Assembly: GCF_003957515.1 (NCBI RefSeq)
Contig: NZ_RQXW01000006.1
Coordinates: forward strand, 1 to 64,000
From: Amphritea opalescens
GTDB taxonomy: Bacteria; Pseudomonadota; Gammaproteobacteria; Pseudomonadales; Balneatricaceae
Reading direction: 5' to 3'
DNA: 64,000 nucleotides
The position numbers and the translations under genes are program-made. Positions 8,381 to 17,035 of this stretch are shown here, piece after piece (position 1 is the stretch's first letter; every line of letters begins with the position of its first letter). The notes under the pieces were generated by a model. It did no database searches. It saw only the letters and a list, made by a program, of their open reading frames with translations, and was not told the DNA's origin.

Positions 8381-9022
8381 CTACTGACCCATAGCTTCTG
8401 TTAATATTTGCTTATAGCCTTCAATGGTTTGGCTACCGTTAACCCTTAATTTCTGATTGAAAAACATCGTTGGTACAGAAGAAATCCCCATGGACTGCCA
8501 CTTTGAAACCTCGGCTTCAATGTAGCTTTGTATTTCAGGGTTATTAAATACATCTGCCGAGTCATTCATTTTTATGCCAACAGCTCGCATTTCCTGCTCC
8601 AGCACGTCTGTTTTTGAGATATCTTTTTTCTCCGTAAAAAAGGCATTAAACAGACGCTCCTTCAATACAGTTTGCTTACCAAGCTGTCTGGCATATTCCA
8701 GAGCAGCATGTGCTTTATAGGTATTAATGACCCGTGTGTTGTCATCCAGGTTAAACGTCAGTCCATTGTCTTTAGCCATCGCAGCAATCCGCTCACGGTT
8801 AAGACGACTTTCTTCCAAGCTACGGTGGTATTTTCTAGCACCATAGTCGTTATTGTTTTCACCTTCTTCCGGCATATCAGGGTTTAGAAAAAACGGATGC
8901 CAAACAATCTCCACATCGTCTTGTAAACCCGTTTCAGCCATTGCTTGCTCCAAGCGTTTGTAGCCAATGGCGCACCACGGACAAACCACATCAGAGACAA
9001 AATCAATTCTAATTTTTTCCAT
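8381..9022 (-). CDS. DsbA-family oxidoreductase, FrnE-like
   Basis: A 213-residue cytoplasmic thioredoxin-fold protein: IRIDFVSDVVCPWCAIGYKRL carries the CPWC site, FFLNPDMPEEG is typical of the FrnE/2-hydroxychromene-2-carboxylate isomerase-like group, and SSVPTMFFN is the cis-Pro loop. No signal peptide is seen. It pairs with the AhpD-like gene and is divergent from a LysR regulator 241 bp away, so a thiol/oxidative-stress response is likely (inference). Confidence 0.85.
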   Translation of the reverse strand: MEKIRIDFVSDVVCPWCAIGYKRLEQAMAETGLQDDVEIVWHPFFLNPDMPEEGENNNDYGARKYHRSLEESRLNRERIAAMAKDNGLTFNLDDNTRVINTYKAHAALEYARQLGKQTVLKERLFNAFFTEKKDISKTDVLEQEMRAVGIKMNDSADVFNNPEIQSYIEAEVSKWQSMGISSVPTMFFNQKLRVNGSQTIEGYKQILTEAMGQ

Positions 9023-9263
9023 TGTTAACCGCCTCTCTACAGTGAGGAAAATTCATCATGGAGCTTATTGTGGCGTAATGACTCCAAGAGATAATCAGAG
9101 TTTTTCACCTATCATTGAGGCAAAAAAGGAAACAATTAGATTTTGTGGTGTAATATGATCATCCTGAATTTGAGCTTTAATCACACTCTCAAATGAATGT
9201 TGGAATCATGGCTGTCCAGACGACAACCCAACAGAAATAATAGACTTAAGCAGGACGACAGAG

Positions 9264-10217
9264 ATGGATATTGCCAGAAGACTAGATCTCTTCTTAGATG
9301 TTGTAAAACAGGGCTCTTACACTAAAGCAGCCAATCTGAGACAGATAGATCGCTCAGCCCTGTCAAAGCAGATTATGATTCTGGAGAAGGAGCTAGGGAT
9401 TCGTTTGCTAAACCGTTCTACGCGCTCATTATCGCTCACTGAGGCCGGAAAAGAAGTGCTAAAACAGGCCGAGTCGGTCAGGCAGACCGTTTCAGATACT
9501 TACCGGATTGTGGAAAATTTTCATAACGAACCGAAGGGCTTGCTACGGATTACCAGTCCCACCTTATTTGGTAAGTTGTACGTGCATAAAGTGGTTAAAA
9601 AATTCATGCGTACTTATCCTGAAGCGCATATTCACCTGACGCTGGATAATCAAAAACTAAACCTCATCGAAGATCGTTTTGACCTAGCGTTTAGAATCGG
9701 TAAGCTCGATGATTCCAATCTAATCGCTAAGAAGCTCGCGGATAATCATCCCGTGTTATTAGCGTCAGAAGACTTTATTAAAGAACACGGTCAACCAGAA
9801 ACGCCAGAAGAATTAGTGAAGCTGCCTGCGGTGTTTTATGCCAGTGATGGCTTGGTTGTGAATCGCATTCCGATCGTTGAAGACCTTAGCAGTGGCGAGA
9901 CCAAGTCGTGGGAGTTTCAGGGACATTATCGGGTGAATGAGCCAGAGTTGATTATTGATGCGGTGCGTTCGGGGCTGGGCTTTGCGGTGGTGGGACGTTA
10001 TATGTTGGATAAACCGCTGAGTGAATTAGGTTTAGTGCCGCTGTTAACGAACTATCAGTTTCCGGATTTCTTTGGTGGTATATATGCCATGTATCCGCAT
10101 CGTAATCCCACCCTGCTAGTCAATAAGTTTATTGAAATGATGCAGGATGAGATTAGGGATACTCCGGTGCTTACACCTCGTGCTTTATTCAACGATGGCT
10201 GCAATCACCAATGTTGA
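9264..10217 (+). CDS. LysR-family regulator
   Basis: A 317-residue LysR protein: the N-terminal winged helix (LDLFLDVVKQGSYTKAANLRQIDRSALSKQI) is followed by a substrate-binding domain. The first contact helix has RSALSKQI rather than the commoner QSAVS-type sequence. An AGGACG site precedes the ATG. It is divergent from the FrnE/AhpD pair, the classical arrangement for LysR control, and ends ahead of a symmetrical terminator shared with the convergent gene. Confidence 0.85.
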   Translation: MDIARRLDLFLDVVKQGSYTKAANLRQIDRSALSKQIMILEKELGIRLLNRSTRSLSLTEAGKEVLKQAESVRQTVSDTYRIVENFHNEPKGLLRITSPTLFGKLYVHKVVKKFMRTYPEAHIHLTLDNQKLNLIEDRFDLAFRIGKLDDSNLIAKKLADNHPVLLASEDFIKEHGQPETPEELVKLPAVFYASDGLVVNRIPIVEDLSSGETKSWEFQGHYRVNEPELIIDAVRSGLGFAVVGRYMLDKPLSELGLVPLLTNYQFPDFFGGIYAMYPHRNPTLLVNKFIEMMQDEIRDTPVLTPRALFNDGCNHQC

Positions 10218-10284
10218 CAGTGTCGCACTTATTATATGAATCCCCGCGGGCCTTTGTCTAAAATTTAAATACCCTGACACAAAA

Positions 10285-10310
10285 AAAAACGGTTCCTAGG
10301 AACCGTTTTT
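10285..10310. terminator. Bidirectional intrinsic terminator
   Basis: A perfect 26-bp palindrome centred on CCTAGG with arms ACGGTTCC/GGAACCGT and A/T runs on both outer sides. It sits between the convergent LysR and SUKH genes and can stop transcription from either side. Confidence 0.9.
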
Positions 10311-10330
10311 CGTCAAAAAATCTTTATAAA

Positions 10331-10732
10331 TCAACTAACTAGCCAAACTTCTCTAGCCCACTCCCAAACCGTTGTCCATTCCTCTATCTCACCGCTTTCG
10401 GGTGTCCAATAGACCACCGCACCATCGATCGTGACGGCATAAAAGCCGCCGTCATGGGCACAGATCGGCGTCTGTTCACGGGACAAACCGATAGACCAGG
10501 CATAAGCTGCCACTTCGGGTAGGTGGGTATGGGAAGATGGATCGGCTACCGTTACCGGCTCAAGAGAGCCGCAGATGACATCACTGACCGTCAACAGAAA
10601 CTCTTTGAAGTCTGGATAAAGCGGCACACAGATATCTTCCTCTGCGGCCACGACGTCATCAAAGTCGGGCAACTCTAACGGTGTTACAACATCAATATTA
10701 GCGTCACGTATCGCATCAATTACATCTTGCAT
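10331..10732 (-). CDS. SMI1/KNR4 (SUKH)-family protein
   Basis: A 133-residue acidic protein. PLYPDFKEFLLTVSDVICGSLEP and the later GGFYAVT are the pattern of SUKH/SMI1-KNR4 domains (short helix, then sheet with a W-rich end: YWTPESGEIEEWTTVWEW). In bacteria this fold is common among immunity proteins to contact-dependent toxins, but solitary copies such as this one, with no toxin nearby, have no assigned role. It lies 51 bp downstream of the peroxiredoxin gene on the same strand. Confidence 0.65.
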   Translation of the reverse strand: MQDVIDAIRDANIDVVTPLELPDFDDVVAAEEDICVPLYPDFKEFLLTVSDVICGSLEPVTVADPSSHTHLPEVAAYAWSIGLSREQTPICAHDGGFYAVTIDGAVVYWTPESGEIEEWTTVWEWAREVWLVS

Positions 10733-10783
10733 AACTTTTCCACAAACCTTTTATGTATTGACCACTGACTCAACTGAATCGTT

Positions 10784-11257
10784 TCAGAGCAGTTCAAGTA
10801 TAGCTTCAGCACTACTGACTTCAAAGGTTTTAGGCTCTTCAACATTGAGGGCTGTTACCACGCCATCTTCGATAATCATGGCATAACGGCGCGAACGCAC
10901 ACCACCAAAGGAACCGCTATCCATCTCCAGTCCTAGCGCCTTTGTTAACTCAGCGCCGCCATCGGCAACCATGGTAATCTGTTCAGCATTTTGTGATTCG
11001 GCCCAAGCCTTCATGACAAAGGCATCATTAACAGAAAGACAGGCGATCAGATCAACGCCTTTGCTGAAGATATCATCGGCTTTAACGATATAACCGGGCA
11101 GATGGGATGACGAACAGGTCGGCGTAAACGCGCCAGGTAACGCAAACAACACTACTTTCTTGTCCGCAAACAGTTGCTCGGTACTCACCGCTGCGGTCTC
11201 ACCCGCAAAGATAGTGCTAACACTGACAGCTGGAATTTTATCGCCTACTTGAATCAT
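10784..11257 (-). CDS. Peroxiredoxin, Prx5-type
   Basis: A 157-residue thiol peroxidase: VVLFALPGAFTPTCSSSHLPGY has the peroxidatic Cys in the PxxxTxxC motif, and the conserved Arg is in FGGVRSRRYAMI. No resolving-Cys glutaredoxin domain is fused, so it is the short Prx5 form. It removes H2O2 and alkyl hydroperoxides in the cytoplasm with a thiol donor. Same-strand neighbours are the SUKH gene downstream and, after a 200 bp gap, a small anchored protein upstream. Confidence 0.9.
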   Translation of the reverse strand: MIQVGDKIPAVSVSTIFAGETAAVSTEQLFADKKVVLFALPGAFTPTCSSSHLPGYIVKADDIFSKGVDLIACLSVNDAFVMKAWAESQNAEQITMVADGGAELTKALGLEMDSGSFGGVRSRRYAMIIEDGVVTALNVEEPKTFEVSSAEAILELL

Positions 11258-11461
11258 AACCGTTACCTATAAAAGATGTGATCGAATGCTGAGTTATACA
11301 GATATTACATAAAAGCAGATCATCCAGTATTTCATGCGATAAAGAAAGCGAAACAGCGCCTCACTCACCGATAATTAAAGCGCCGATGGCCGCTAAAATA
11401 CATGGCCTATTCAAGAGTACCGTCTTCAGAACCGTTAAGCAGAGAGATCATAACCACAACC

Positions 11462-11704
11462 TTACTGCTTGGTGGCCGCTTCCATCGCCTCTACCCTTTT
11501 CGCCATCTCATCTTGGATATATTGATCCATATCTTGACTAAACTGCTTAATCTCATTGGGACGGGTCGGTACAGCCGGTATGGTTGAATCTTCCGCAGCA
11601 TCATGAGGTTCAGTTGATACCGAAGGCTCGTCCTTAGGCGCCATCTGTTGAAGTGTCAGCAAGCCAACAATGAGTACCACAACCATTAATACGATTAATC
11701 TCAT
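11462..11704 (-). CDS. Small membrane-anchored protein, unknown
   Basis: About 80 residues: one N-terminal hydrophobic helix (LIVLMVVVLIVGLLTL), a Pro/Glu-rich linker, then a charged helical tail. I start at the ATG with AGGGAG upstream rather than the preceding GTG. The tail should face the periplasm if the helix is an uncleaved anchor. No family recognised. It is followed downstream by a gap and the peroxiredoxin gene. Confidence 0.5.
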   Translation of the reverse strand: MRLIVLMVVVLIVGLLTLQQMAPKDEPSVSTEPHDAAEDSTIPAVPTRPNEIKQFSQDMDQYIQDEMAKRVEAMEAATKQ

Positions 11705-11799
11705 CACCCACTCTCCCTATGAACTTCGCCAAATACAAATTGATGCTTTAAGGATAGCAGAACTACCTTCCACTGATGCGATAAGCACGTTCCTCAATG

Positions 11800-12120
11800 T
11801 TATAACCCAAACCCGAAACGTAACAACATAAAACAAAACATCCCCAGCACAATGGTGGTCAATAGATCCCGACGCCAGAAGGCGACCAGTGCCGCAAACA
11901 CGCCGGCCAACAACCAAGGATTATCGAACCTTAGCCACAGTTCGCCTCGGGGCAATAGCACCGCAGGCACAATGATGGCGGTTAACACCGCGGGCGGCAC
12001 AAAGCTCAATCCGGTTGTTAACCAAGGGGGAAAACGCACCTTTCCCGCAACGGCAAATAACACATAGCGCACACTAAAGGTGGCCATAAACATACCGGCG
12101 ATCAACAACACTTCAGTCAT
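11800..12120 (-). CDS. azlD: Branched-chain amino acid exporter small subunit AzlD
   Basis: A 106-residue, four-helix membrane protein (LLIAGMFMATFSVRYVLFAVAGKV, then WLTTGLSFVPPAVLTAIIVP) of the AzlD family. It overlaps the end of azlC by 8 bp, so translation is coupled. AzlCD complexes export branched-chain amino acids or analogues across the inner membrane. Length is typical. Confidence 0.9.
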   Translation of the reverse strand: MTEVLLIAGMFMATFSVRYVLFAVAGKVRFPPWLTTGLSFVPPAVLTAIIVPAVLLPRGELWLRFDNPWLLAGVFAALVAFWRRDLLTTIVLGMFCFMLLRFGFGL

Positions 12121-12868
12121 GGTGAGTCTCCTGCGCAGAACTGCGTTTCAGTAGGAGATGAAATGATAAACCGGTTGCGATGCCGCACAACGCCGCTACG
12201 ATTAAACCGAGCTTGTGGGGCATGCCGAAGGTGGCCATGGCAATCGCCCCAGAGACAATCACTGCCCCCCACATCGGTTTGGTTTTCAGATAAGGCACCA
12301 CCATGCCGATAAAAGTCACGGACATGGCAAAATCTAATCCCCAGTCGGTCATATCCGGAAACAGCTCACCTAAGGCGATACCCAACCCCGTGCAGAGTAT
12401 CCAGTTACCATACATCGCCAACCAAGAACCGAGATAGAACCAGTGCGCATGTTCGGTGTTTTGCTGCAGCATAAAACGGTTACTGACGGCAGCAAAGGTC
12501 TCATCGGTCAAACCAAAGGCCATCATCACCCGCCAACGATGGGGCAGATGAGCCACCTTGGGCACTAGGTTAGCGGCATAGAGAATATGCCGTAGATTCA
12601 CCACAAAGGTCGTGGCAATAATCACCGGCACTGCGGCACCTGCCGCCATTAAGCCCAACGCAATAAACTGAGCAGAGCCGGCAAACACAATGACCGACAT
12701 CGCCAATGCTCCCCAAGCCGATAAACCGCTCGGGCCGGCCAGAGTGCCAAAGATAATGCCAAAGGGGATTGCGCCAATAATCAAGGGGATGGTGGCCTTA
12801 GCACCACCTAGCATCTCTCGTCGCTGAATGGCACGTAGATCCTGCTTGATCTCGGTATAACTAGTCAC
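12113..12868 (-). CDS. azlC: Branched-chain amino acid exporter large subunit AzlC
   Basis: A 251-residue membrane protein with the AzlC signature IPFGIIFGTLAGPSGLS followed by FAGSAQFIALGLM and NLRHILYAANL. The start is a GTG with TGAGG eight bases upstream, overlapping the stop of the MarR-GNAT gene (GTGA). With azlD it forms an exporter. The operon's leading regulator is probably autoregulated and so controls export. Confidence 0.9.
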   Translation of the reverse strand: MTSYTEIKQDLRAIQRREMLGGAKATIPLIIGAIPFGIIFGTLAGPSGLSAWGALAMSVIVFAGSAQFIALGLMAAGAAVPVIIATTFVVNLRHILYAANLVPKVAHLPHRWRVMMAFGLTDETFAAVSNRFMLQQNTEHAHWFYLGSWLAMYGNWILCTGLGIALGELFPDMTDWGLDFAMSVTFIGMVVPYLKTKPMWGAVIVSGAIAMATFGMPHKLGLIVAALCGIATGLSFHLLLKRSSAQETHHD

Positions 12869-13830
12869 AAACTTAACCTCATATAGATATCGGCTCTGGG
12901 GTAATAGGAGTCCCCAGCCGGATGATCGGCCTGTCTAAAGCCCAGATTGCGATATAACTGCAACGCCCTTTCAAGCTTACTGGAGGTTTCAAGGAACACC
13001 TCTGTAGCACCCAGTTCACGCGCCTTATCTAACGCCGTCAGCAATAACCGCCGCCCCACACCGACCGCCTGCCAGGCATCATCCACACCCATTTTAGAAA
13101 TTTCATACTGACCATCGCTATGCCGTGCCAGTGCCACGCAACCCATCACCTTGTTATCCGCTTGATTGCGGGCAAACCAGATATAGCCCCCCCGTGCGAG
13201 GTAATAACCTTCAGGATTATCCAGTGCTTGGCGATCCCTATCGGTGAGTTCTCCGGCAAAATAATGGTTTAACCAAGCCAGATTAAGCGTCTTAAAATCA
13301 TCGCGATATTGATCATTCCAGCCCGTAATCGTTACCTGCTCACTGTTATGACGTCGTGTTAGCTGTTGTAACACCGGCTCATAGAATCCCTGCTCGTTGA
13401 GCAAGGTTTCAAACTCGGCCAACGAATCCAATAGCGGGTATTGCTGAGCACCGATCAATCCGTCGAGATGGTTTTCAATCGCCTGCCATACGGGCGCTAT
13501 CTGCTCGAATAAAGCGTCACTCTGCGGCGTTAACGCCAATAGCTGTCGCCTTTCATCATCGGGGTCTACTGTTTTGCTCAACCAGCCCTCCTGCTGCATC
13601 TTACGGGCGAGTTTACTGATTGCCGGATGACTCACCGCCAGCTTTTCAGCGGCCTCGGTGACCGTCATCGCGTTCTGCTGATGCAACAGGTTAAACAGTG
13701 GGAAAAAACTCGGATTAAGCTCAATACCCTGACTTTGATAAAGCCGGATAACATCCTGCACTAGGCGGTCCGACAACCGTTTTAACCGACTGCCAAGGGA
13801 CAGGCTGCCAAAACTCTTCATGTAATCCAT
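12865..13830 (-). CDS. MarR-GNAT fusion regulator/acetyltransferase
   Basis: A 321-residue two-domain protein. Residues 1-145 are a MarR winged helix (MTVTEAAEKLAVSHPAISKLARKMQQEGWL, then DERRQLLALT). Residues 165-321 are a GNAT acetyltransferase (VGRRLLLTALDKARELGATEVFLETSSKLERALQLYRNLGF). Such fusions are known but their substrates are mostly unknown. It is the first gene of the operon with azlC and azlD (4-bp overlaps), so it may sense or acetylate the exported amino acid (inference). A palindrome 60 bp upstream is a candidate operator. Confidence 0.85.
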   Translation of the reverse strand: MDYMKSFGSLSLGSRLKRLSDRLVQDVIRLYQSQGIELNPSFFPLFNLLHQQNAMTVTEAAEKLAVSHPAISKLARKMQQEGWLSKTVDPDDERRQLLALTPQSDALFEQIAPVWQAIENHLDGLIGAQQYPLLDSLAEFETLLNEQGFYEPVLQQLTRRHNSEQVTITGWNDQYRDDFKTLNLAWLNHYFAGELTDRDRQALDNPEGYYLARGGYIWFARNQADNKVMGCVALARHSDGQYEISKMGVDDAWQAVGVGRRLLLTALDKARELGATEVFLETSSKLERALQLYRNLGFRQADHPAGDSYYPRADIYMRLSL

Positions 13831-13889
13831 ACCACCTCAATCCAAATAACTGACATCTATCGGTAAAAAAGCTTTAACAACACTAATTA

Positions 13890-13903
13890 CGTAACTGGTT
13901 ACG
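13890..13903. promoter_or_regulatory. Candidate MarR operator
   Basis: CGTAACTGGTTACG has perfect 6-bp arms around TG and lies 60 bp upstream of the MarR-GNAT start, where autorepression would act. A single site; no second copy seen in the window. Confidence 0.45.
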
Positions 13904-14327
13904 GATTTTACAATAAAAAAGGAGGGTATGAAAACCCTTGATGATTTCAATTAAGATTGAGATTCGATCTCACTCTTGTTTAAATCGCTACAGACCTTAT
14001 ACACCAAGGACTACAGCTAATTTATGATGATCTTTCAAAATGAACCTTTTAAATTTAACGTGAGACTCTTCTCTAAAGACAGGTAAAACTTAAGTACGAA
14101 CAACAACGTAATCATGCATCATTGCCTTCTCTGAAAACACGTTATGGAGGATCTATCTGATTTATTATTCCAATTATGATTTATTGCGAAACCAACCAAA
14201 CGAAAAAAGCTAATACGACCAAGCTATTACGCTTACATGTTACTGACAAGCTACCCCTTCTTGAAAAACCTCTCTAGCACTGAATAAGTCACAAATATCT
14301 TAGAGGCAGGAAGATACAAATTTATGT
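13904..14327. other. Gap without a recognisable gene
   Basis: An AT-rich stretch upstream of the MarR-azlCD operon. Apart from the promoter-side sequences of that operon I see no coding signal, strong hairpin or repeat. Confidence 0.5.
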
Positions 14328-14490
14328 CTAAGCGCGTCGCCAAGACTTTCTATGGAATGTCTATGCTGCATGCCGTGAATACAAAACATCGTTGATAGCG
14401 GATCAGGTCTCCTTCCTTTCCCTGCTTTGGGATAGAAGGGTTAATAACAGCTTCAAGTTGACCCCAAGGCATGATAATGGCTTTTATGGA
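14328..14490 (-). pseudogene. IS5-family transposase N-terminal fragment (relic C)
   Basis: The minus strand gives [16 protein letters not shown] and then, after a one-base shift, [17 protein letters not shown] followed by CIHGMQH and SIESLGDAL. This is the N-terminal region of an IS5-type transposase. No catalytic part is present. It is more diverged than relics A and B. Confidence 0.75.
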
Positions 14491-15128
14491 GAAGACTGAT
14501 TATTACTTTCCTGAAAAAGTGAGCCGTACTGATGTACAGGTTGTCGATACCCATTCAGTTATTCTGAAAAAAGCGGCCAGACACGAGTTTAATTATGATG
14601 ATGTTGAGTTTTTCTTTGATGAACCGCCGTCAAAGGGAGCTTAAGAAATGTGTCCGGAAAACTGTTGCCAGATTACAATTATACGCATGAAGCAATTATC
14701 GAAAGGTGTCTTCTGGCTACCTATATCCAAGGCACTTTCTTGGTCTTAAATTCAATCGTTTCTCTGCTTGTCGCACACCTTCATCCTCGTATTAACAACT
14801 CACCGAGATGCCCCGGTAATAAGGCTGAAGGCACAATATTACGAGACCCAAAAACACCTCCAGCGCCACTTTATCATCCCTCAAGCCTTCCCGTGTGATG
14901 AAGCGAGCTAAAACACTGGCGAGCAATTCATCTTCGTGAGCTAATGGAAACTGGAGTATCATCGGTGCTCCACTAGAATTGAAGATCTAAAAATCACCAA
15001 AGCCTGAGCTAATCCTAATTTCCCGAGCCTCAGGGGAGTATGGTGTGCTAGATAAGTTTTTCATCTTCGGTATTTATCTAAGTACTCCTTCATAATAGTC
15101 GCTCATGCTATAACTGCTAAATACCCCA
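14491..15128. other. Decayed region; short unassigned ORF
   Basis: An open frame of 55 codons on the plus strand starts just inside relic C (14477-14644, MAFMEKTDYYFPEKVSRTD...) and matches nothing I recognise. The remainder has no supported gene. The region leads into the tail of an EAL gene, so it probably holds the worn remains of that gene and of IS DNA. Confidence 0.4.
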
Positions 15129-15368
15129 GATGAGCAGGCCACCGTTAAGGGGGTAATTGGTCTAGCTTCAGCTTTCCACCGACAAGTCATAGCTGAAGGA
15201 GTCGAGACCGTTGCGCATGCAACCCATTTACTTTCAATGGGCTGCGAGTTAGCGCAAGGATACGGTATTGCTCGTCCAATACCTGAGGCAGAAGTGAAAA
15301 AACGGATCGAACAATGGAAGCCAGATCCTGCCTGGGAAATGAAAAGTAGTTCTACTTCCTCTGAATGA
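15129..15368 (+). pseudogene. EAL-domain c-di-GMP phosphodiesterase, C-terminal remnant
   Basis: The plus-strand frame reads VIGLASAFHRQVIAEGVET, then HLLSMGCELAQGYGIARPIP. These are the last conserved motifs of EAL domains (the EGVET loop and the QGY/P motif). Only about 79 residues remain; the EAL motif itself and the metal-binding residues are gone, and the frame is closed by stops upstream. It is the 3' end of a lost cyclic-di-GMP phosphodiesterase gene. Confidence 0.85.
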
Positions 15369-15585
15369 CTTGCCGTGAAATTTTCATTTTTGGTTTGAAT
15401 AGACCTTGCCACTTTAAAGTGGTGGGCAGTTTTAGTTGACCACTACATTGCCTATTCCAACGAGTGCCTGGAAGAGCTCCACTGTATCCGACAGATGTAA
15501 AGATTGCGCGTGAATTAGGTTTGATGGTGTGACTTTCAAAAAGAAGGCCATATACAAGAGTTTAGCTTAAATTCCAGCGTTACTA

Positions 15586-15999
15586 TTACATTTTATGTTC
15601 CTGAAGTACGATACCATTTTGCTGCTGGACTTCACGTACGAACTGTATAATCGCTGCCATCTCTGAAAAAGCAATCTCTTTTTGAGCGGGCATATCACCA
15701 TAGGGCCAATGATGTTGTTGCACGCCATTTCGTACAGCGGAATAAAACGACTGATTAGAATGATGTCCAGGATTATAAATACTGTGAATTAAAGGAGGCC
15801 CTTTAAGGGATCCTTCACCATTATTACCGTGGCAGGCTGCACAGGTACGATTAAAAGTTATTTGTCCCTTTTCGGCGGCGGCCGACAAAGCGCCGACCTT
15901 AACATCGACATGACCATTAAAGTGCTCTGCCAATGTAACCTGGCTATTCAGAACAAAGCCCATAACAATTATCCCGAGTGCCCATTTTATCTTATTCAT
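15586..15999 (-). CDS. Exported class I cytochrome c
   Basis: A signal peptide (IKWALGIIVMGFVLNSQVTLA) precedes a single-haem domain: CAACH binds haem and the Met in PYGDMPAQ is the likely axial ligand. About 137 residues. I start at the ATG at 15999, nine bases after AAGG. It is the last gene of the copper island and is adjacent to a second cytochrome c, so the two probably pass electrons together in the periplasm. A role with the multicopper oxidase is inferred from position. Confidence 0.85.
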   Translation of the reverse strand: MNKIKWALGIIVMGFVLNSQVTLAEHFNGHVDVKVGALSAAAEKGQITFNRTCAACHGNNGEGSLKGPPLIHSIYNPGHHSNQSFYSAVRNGVQQHHWPYGDMPAQKEIAFSEMAAIIQFVREVQQQNGIVLQEHKM

Positions 16000-16039
16000 T
16001 GTCATCAACCTTTTTATCCGGCCTTGTTAATCATGTTAT

Positions 16040-16612
16040 TTAATGATGTCCGGTATCATTTTTTCCACGAGCAGTAAGGATCTGATATTGAGCTGCCGTC
16101 AGATCAGGCAAACGCTTGAGAAACGCTACCATGTTCCAGATACGCTCATCATCATGCCCTGGAGCCCAGGCGGGCATCCCGGAAGCTTTAATCCCGTGTT
16201 TAATAATCCAGAAATTTCGCTGATCTTCAGCCTTTTCATTACCATCAACACGTGAAATATCTGCTAAATTTGGCGGCACTGGATACAAACCTAAGGTGAA
16301 ATCGCTTTCGCTTTTATCCGGTTTGAGGTGACAGCCTGCGCACATATCATTGTAGTCCGCACCGCCTTTGAGTAAACGATCAGCTGAACTAATATTCGAA
16401 GGTACTACGATGTTCTGCGATGCCCGAGCAATCGAGCTTTCACGTAATGTTTCTAGTGCCCAGGTTGTAACGTCATAGTGAGGATCGTCTGCCCCCATCG
16501 AATATAAACCTGAATAAAGAAATACCACGCCCCCTATCATTATTGCGCCTATAGTTGCACCAGCCATAACTAACAGTCGCTTGAAACAAGCGTCTTTTTT
16601 TAAAACGGCCAT
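16040..16612 (-). CDS. Membrane-anchored cytochrome c
   Basis: About 190 residues: an N-terminal hydrophobic helix (LLVMAGATIGAIMIGGVVFLYSGLY) that lacks a clear cleavage site, then a single-haem domain with CAGCH and the axial-Met region KASGMPAWAPGHDD. I start at the ATG at 16612, preceded by GGAGG; the longer reading starts 16 codons earlier without one. It is typical of cytochromes found beside copABCD-type genes in marine bacteria. Confidence 0.85.
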   Translation of the reverse strand: MAVLKKDACFKRLLVMAGATIGAIMIGGVVFLYSGLYSMGADDPHYDVTTWALETLRESSIARASQNIVVPSNISSADRLLKGGADYNDMCAGCHLKPDKSESDFTLGLYPVPPNLADISRVDGNEKAEDQRNFWIIKHGIKASGMPAWAPGHDDERIWNMVAFLKRLPDLTAAQYQILTARGKNDTGHH

Positions 16613-16686
16613 CAAGTAACCTCCGCCGAAAAAACCTTTACCGGTCGCGGTAAAGGTCAATTCAAATAGCTGTTTTTATAATTTAT

Positions 16687-16986
16687 TTACTGAGATGACG
16701 CTTTATCATGATGACCCGGCTTTCCCTCCTCAGTCATCTGACCATCATGGCCATGAGATGCGCTTTCTGCTTTGACCGGCTCATGCTGCATGGTGCTCAT
16801 GCACTGCTGCATCATTGCCATCAAGACAGGATCATTCATATCCATTTTGCTATGATCCATTGTACTCATAGCCGCACAGTCAGGATTCTCTGCTGTTTTC
16901 ATATGCTCTTTTTCACTATGAGCCTGTGCAGCGAACGCCAGCATAAGTGCAGGTGCAGCGATTAATACGCTAAGTTGTTTCTTCAT
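16687..16986 (-). CDS. Periplasmic Met/His-rich copper-binding protein
   Basis: A 99-residue protein with a Sec signal (LSVLIAAPALMLAFAAQAHS) and then a Met- and His-dense mature part (MSTMDHSKMDMNDPVLMAMM, HGHDGQMTEEGKPGHHD). The composition parallels the CopA repeat and suggests Cu(I)/Cu(II) buffering in the periplasm. No enzymatic motif. It lies 50 bp downstream of copB on the same strand. Confidence 0.75.
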   Translation of the reverse strand: MKKQLSVLIAAPALMLAFAAQAHSEKEHMKTAENPDCAAMSTMDHSKMDMNDPVLMAMMQQCMSTMQHEPVKAESASHGHDGQMTEEGKPGHHDKASSQ

Positions 16987-17035
16987 TGTTAATGCCTAAT
17001 TTATTTTTAATAGTATGTGATCTTTTAAAGCGCCC

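Noticed and set aside
14650-14898. 82-codon plus-strand ORF
   Set aside because: Pro-rich, no homology, no ribosome site; lies in a decayed region.
15074-15412. 112-codon minus-strand ORF
   Set aside because: Opposite strand of the EAL remnant, whose plus-strand translation matches a family.
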